Positions 62,551-64,000 of a DNA stretch of 64,000 nucleotides are shown here, in pieces. Origin of the DNA: Methanocorpusculaceae archaeon UBA425 (GTDB lineage: Archaea > Halobacteriota > Methanomicrobia > Methanomicrobiales > Methanocorpusculaceae); contig DAWV01000008.1 in NCBI GenBank assembly GCA_002506085.1, forward strand, positions 19,628 through 83,627, in the 5' to 3' direction. The translations under genes and the position numbers were made by a program. The first letter of the stretch is position 1; every line of letters begins with the position of its first letter. The notes below the pieces were generated by a model. It saw only the letters and a list, made by a program, of their open reading frames with translations, did no database searches and had not been told where the DNA came from.

Positions 62551-62789
62551 ATTATTCCGATAGGCTCGCCCTTAGCTGAGGCGGGTTGGCGACGAAGTCG
62601 ACGACCTCAGCCGAGCAAATTTTTGATTTGCGCGTGGGCAGACCGGTCCATATGACCGATCATATCCGACCAAGTCGATAGACTTGCGAGTAGGAGAGCG
62701 AAGCGGGGATACGGCCATCAGAAAGAATCCAGTATACGAAACCGAAGTACATCCGAAAATCCATTCTAAAAAGGAATAATCGGAATAAT
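62551..62789. mobile_element. MITE-like element: 11-bp terminal inverted repeats with a chain of hairpins
   Basis: ATTATTCCGAT (62551-62561) and ATCGGAATAAT (62779-62789) are perfect 11-bp inverted ends of a 239-bp segment. Inside are a long stem-loop at 62575-62611 (GCTGAGG/CCTCAGC plus an inner stem), then GCAAAT/ATTTGC (62615-62631), CGGTC/GACCG (62644-62658) and CAAGTC/GACTTG (62671-62686, GATA loop). No ORF with a coding signal is visible. No clear target duplication is seen. It may be a non-autonomous transposable element or a structured RNA. Confidence 0.5.
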
Positions 62790-62890
62790 GGCGAGGGGTT
62801 AATATCACAGAATCCCTAATCACCCGGACTCTAATATACAAAAGTATTCTATAGTTTTCAGAGCAAAGTAAATCAACATCATAAGATAAT

Positions 62891-63610
62891 ATGAATTCCC
62901 GCAAAGCTGATGAAGGATCTGCCGAAATAATTGGTTTTGTTCTGATAATTGCCTTAATTGTCTCGGTAACATCTGTTTGGATTCTGATATATCTGCCAAA
63001 CGAAGGTAATGCGGTTGAAATCGACCATACCCGGCTGGTGACCGGGCAGTTTGCCGATTTGAAATATGGGATTGATCTGCTCTGGATAACCGGGCAGGAG
63101 GGTGTTCGTTCCAGCCGGCTCATCTCTCCCTCGCCTGTGGAAGGAACCGAGATTTCCGGTCTGCTGTTTTTATCTCCGCCGCTTGGGACCGGTACGATAA
63201 CTGTGGGCGAAGGTACGAATTTTAAGATTAACAGTACTACTGTCAAAGCTCTCAAAATAACCTACAACTCTGCAAACTATTATGCATCTGATGTTAGTAT
63301 CGTCTATGACGGGGGAGTTGTTTTCCGTGCAGGAAATGATGAGGAGCCTTTAGTTCTTCTCGAGCCTGCCATTGGTGATGACCGGCTCGTCATTATCGCC
63401 GTATCTGATGTTGCCGAACAGCAGCTCCTTGGAAATATTCCGTTGAGTCTTACATACACCTATAAGGCCACGTCATACTATCCCAATGCGACCGTTACCG
63501 TGACCCCGGATGCCTCGAATCCCTGGACCAGTCTTATTTCATCCAGCAAAACATATGCGAATGTGACTGTTGTGCGGTATGATGCCTTGATCGGGGGTCC
63601 TCAGTCATGA
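62891..63610 (+). CDS. Type IV pilin-like protein (DUF1628-type N-terminus)
   Basis: The 239-residue protein begins with a short charged leader (MNSRKADEGSAE) followed by a hydrophobic helix IIGFVLIIALIVSVTSVWIL, the class III signal and assembly helix of archaeal pilins. The rest is a beta-rich domain with Thr/Ser-rich strands. A prepilin peptidase would cut between the leader and the helix. Its stop overlaps the next start by 4 bp (ATGA). The expected partner ATPase and membrane platform are not in the window. Confidence 0.75.
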   Translation: MNSRKADEGSAEIIGFVLIIALIVSVTSVWILIYLPNEGNAVEIDHTRLVTGQFADLKYGIDLLWITGQEGVRSSRLISPSPVEGTEISGLLFLSPPLGTGTITVGEGTNFKINSTTVKALKITYNSANYYASDVSIVYDGGVVFRAGNDEEPLVLLEPAIGDDRLVIIAVSDVAEQQLLGNIPLSLTYTYKATSYYPNATVTVTPDASNPWTSLISSSKTYANVTVVRYDALIGGPQS

Positions 63611-64000
63611 GAAAATCAGATTCCGGTCTTTCCGAAGTCGTCAGTGTCGTTATGATTTTGACAGTTGTGATTCTGACAATTGTGATGGCAGCTCTCATTC
63701 TCATCCCGATTATGGGGGACAATGACGAGCGGGTGCATAATGGGGATGTTCTGCTCGAGTTTGCCCGTATGAAGGCTGATGTGGATACGGCCTGGATTTC
63801 CAATAACACTGGGGTTACGAGGCAGGCGGTGTTTACTCTTTCACCGGCTGGCGATAGAACCGAGGTTACCGTGATGCCGAATCTCTTTTCTGTGCTTTCT
63901 TTCGGAGGGGTGAGTCTGGAATACGGTGACCCTGTTTCCGATAACTACACGAAAGTGAACATCATCTACACTGCCGCGAATATGTATGCTGAGGATGTCG
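63607..64000 (+). CDS. Type IV pilin-like protein, 3' part outside the window
   Basis: The gene begins at 63607 and is cut by the right edge, so only about 131 residues are visible. It starts MRKSDSGLSEVVSVVMILTV followed by ILTIVMAALILIPIM, the charged leader and hydrophobic helix of a pilin. Visible later residues are beta-rich. It overlaps the previous gene by 4 bp, indicating an operon of at least two pilin-like genes. Confidence 0.75.
   Translation, partial: MRKSDSGLSEVVSVVMILTVVILTIVMAALILIPIMGDNDERVHNGDVLLEFARMKADVDTAWISNNTGVTRQAVFTLSPAGDRTEVTVMPNLFSVLSFGGVSLEYGDPVSDNYTKVNIIYTAANMYAEDV

Noticed and set aside
62572..63255. 227-codon minus-strand frame over the MITE-like element and pilin gene
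   Set aside because: It is antisense to a clear pilin gene and its C-terminal part is a translation of the hairpin chain.

Overview
The window is a stretch of an archaeal chromosome, most likely a hydrogenotrophic, formate-using methanogen of the Methanomicrobiales (a Methanocorpusculum-like organism is my best guess, from overall gene content and not from a marker-gene comparison). The archaeal assignment rests on aIF5B, TFB, aRF1, aIF6, SRP19/SRP54/FtsY, Gar1, PDCD5, prefoldin alpha and the archaeal/eukaryotic ribosomal proteins S6e, S8e, S19e, S28e, L7Ae, L18a(LX), L24e, L31e and L39e. A formate channel (fdhC), HypB and two MoeA paralogues fit formate/H2 metabolism with a molybdopterin enzyme.

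Region 1 (1-13.4 kb) is accessory. It opens with a degenerate array in which TGGAA recurs about once per helical turn. A complete type I restriction-modification operon follows (hsdR-hsdM-hsdS plus a DUF2971 gene, each joined by short gaps or ATGA overlaps). Then comes a visibly AT-rich block with a carbohydrate-type ABC importer on the minus strand (ATPase, lipoprotein, two permeases) and a lone DUF349-like, coiled-coil protein. The block ends at 13328-13391 in the 3' two-thirds of a tRNA-Val(GAC) gene whose 5' part is missing. That is the usual scar of integration into a tRNA gene, so I read much of region 1 as an acquired island.

Region 2 (13.4-39.2 kb) is mostly core: membrane protein, HD hydrolase, cysteine desulfurase, radical SAM/SPASM enzyme, cyclophilin, HxlR regulator, TspO, tRNA-His, aIF5B, S6e, S8e, HypB, SRP19, PHP phosphatase, Gar1, TFB, tRNA-Ala, aRF1, ArgS, two MoeA, FdhC, a glutaredoxin-thioredoxin reductase fusion, NDK-L24e-S28e-L7Ae. 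Region 3 (39.5-45.6 kb) is a minus-strand operon for surface glycan or lipid-carrier chemistry (FAD oxidoreductase, GT2, AglD-like membrane protein, FkbM methyltransferase, DUF2298 membrane protein).

Region 4 (45.7-50.8 kb) has a CetZ tubulin homologue with a membrane-anchored coiled-coil partner, a TrkA-type K+ regulator, RNase HII and a site-2 protease. Region 5 (50.9-60.1 kb) is the conserved archaeal RNA/translation/secretion cluster: PurN, RNase P Rpp21, YhbY, S19e, PDCD5, PP-loop ATPase, L39e, L31e, aIF6, L18a, prefoldin alpha, then FtsY and SRP54, interrupted by an inverted clostripain-like secreted protease. Region 6 (60.1-64 kb) holds two tandem lipoprotein paralogues, an OGG1-type glycosylase, a MITE-like hairpin-rich element with 11-bp terminal inverted repeats, and two type IV pilin-like genes running off the right edge.

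The most unusual signals are the tRNA-Val scar with its AT-rich cargo, the permease frame that lacks any normal start codon, the DUF349-like protein, paired TGTAAA/TTTACA palindromes upstream of hypB and fdhC, an identical TGTATATACA palindrome abutting two start codons, and the MITE-like element at 62.55-62.79 kb. Coordinates of starts were chosen by homology, Shine-Dalgarno position and overlap; no database search was possible.
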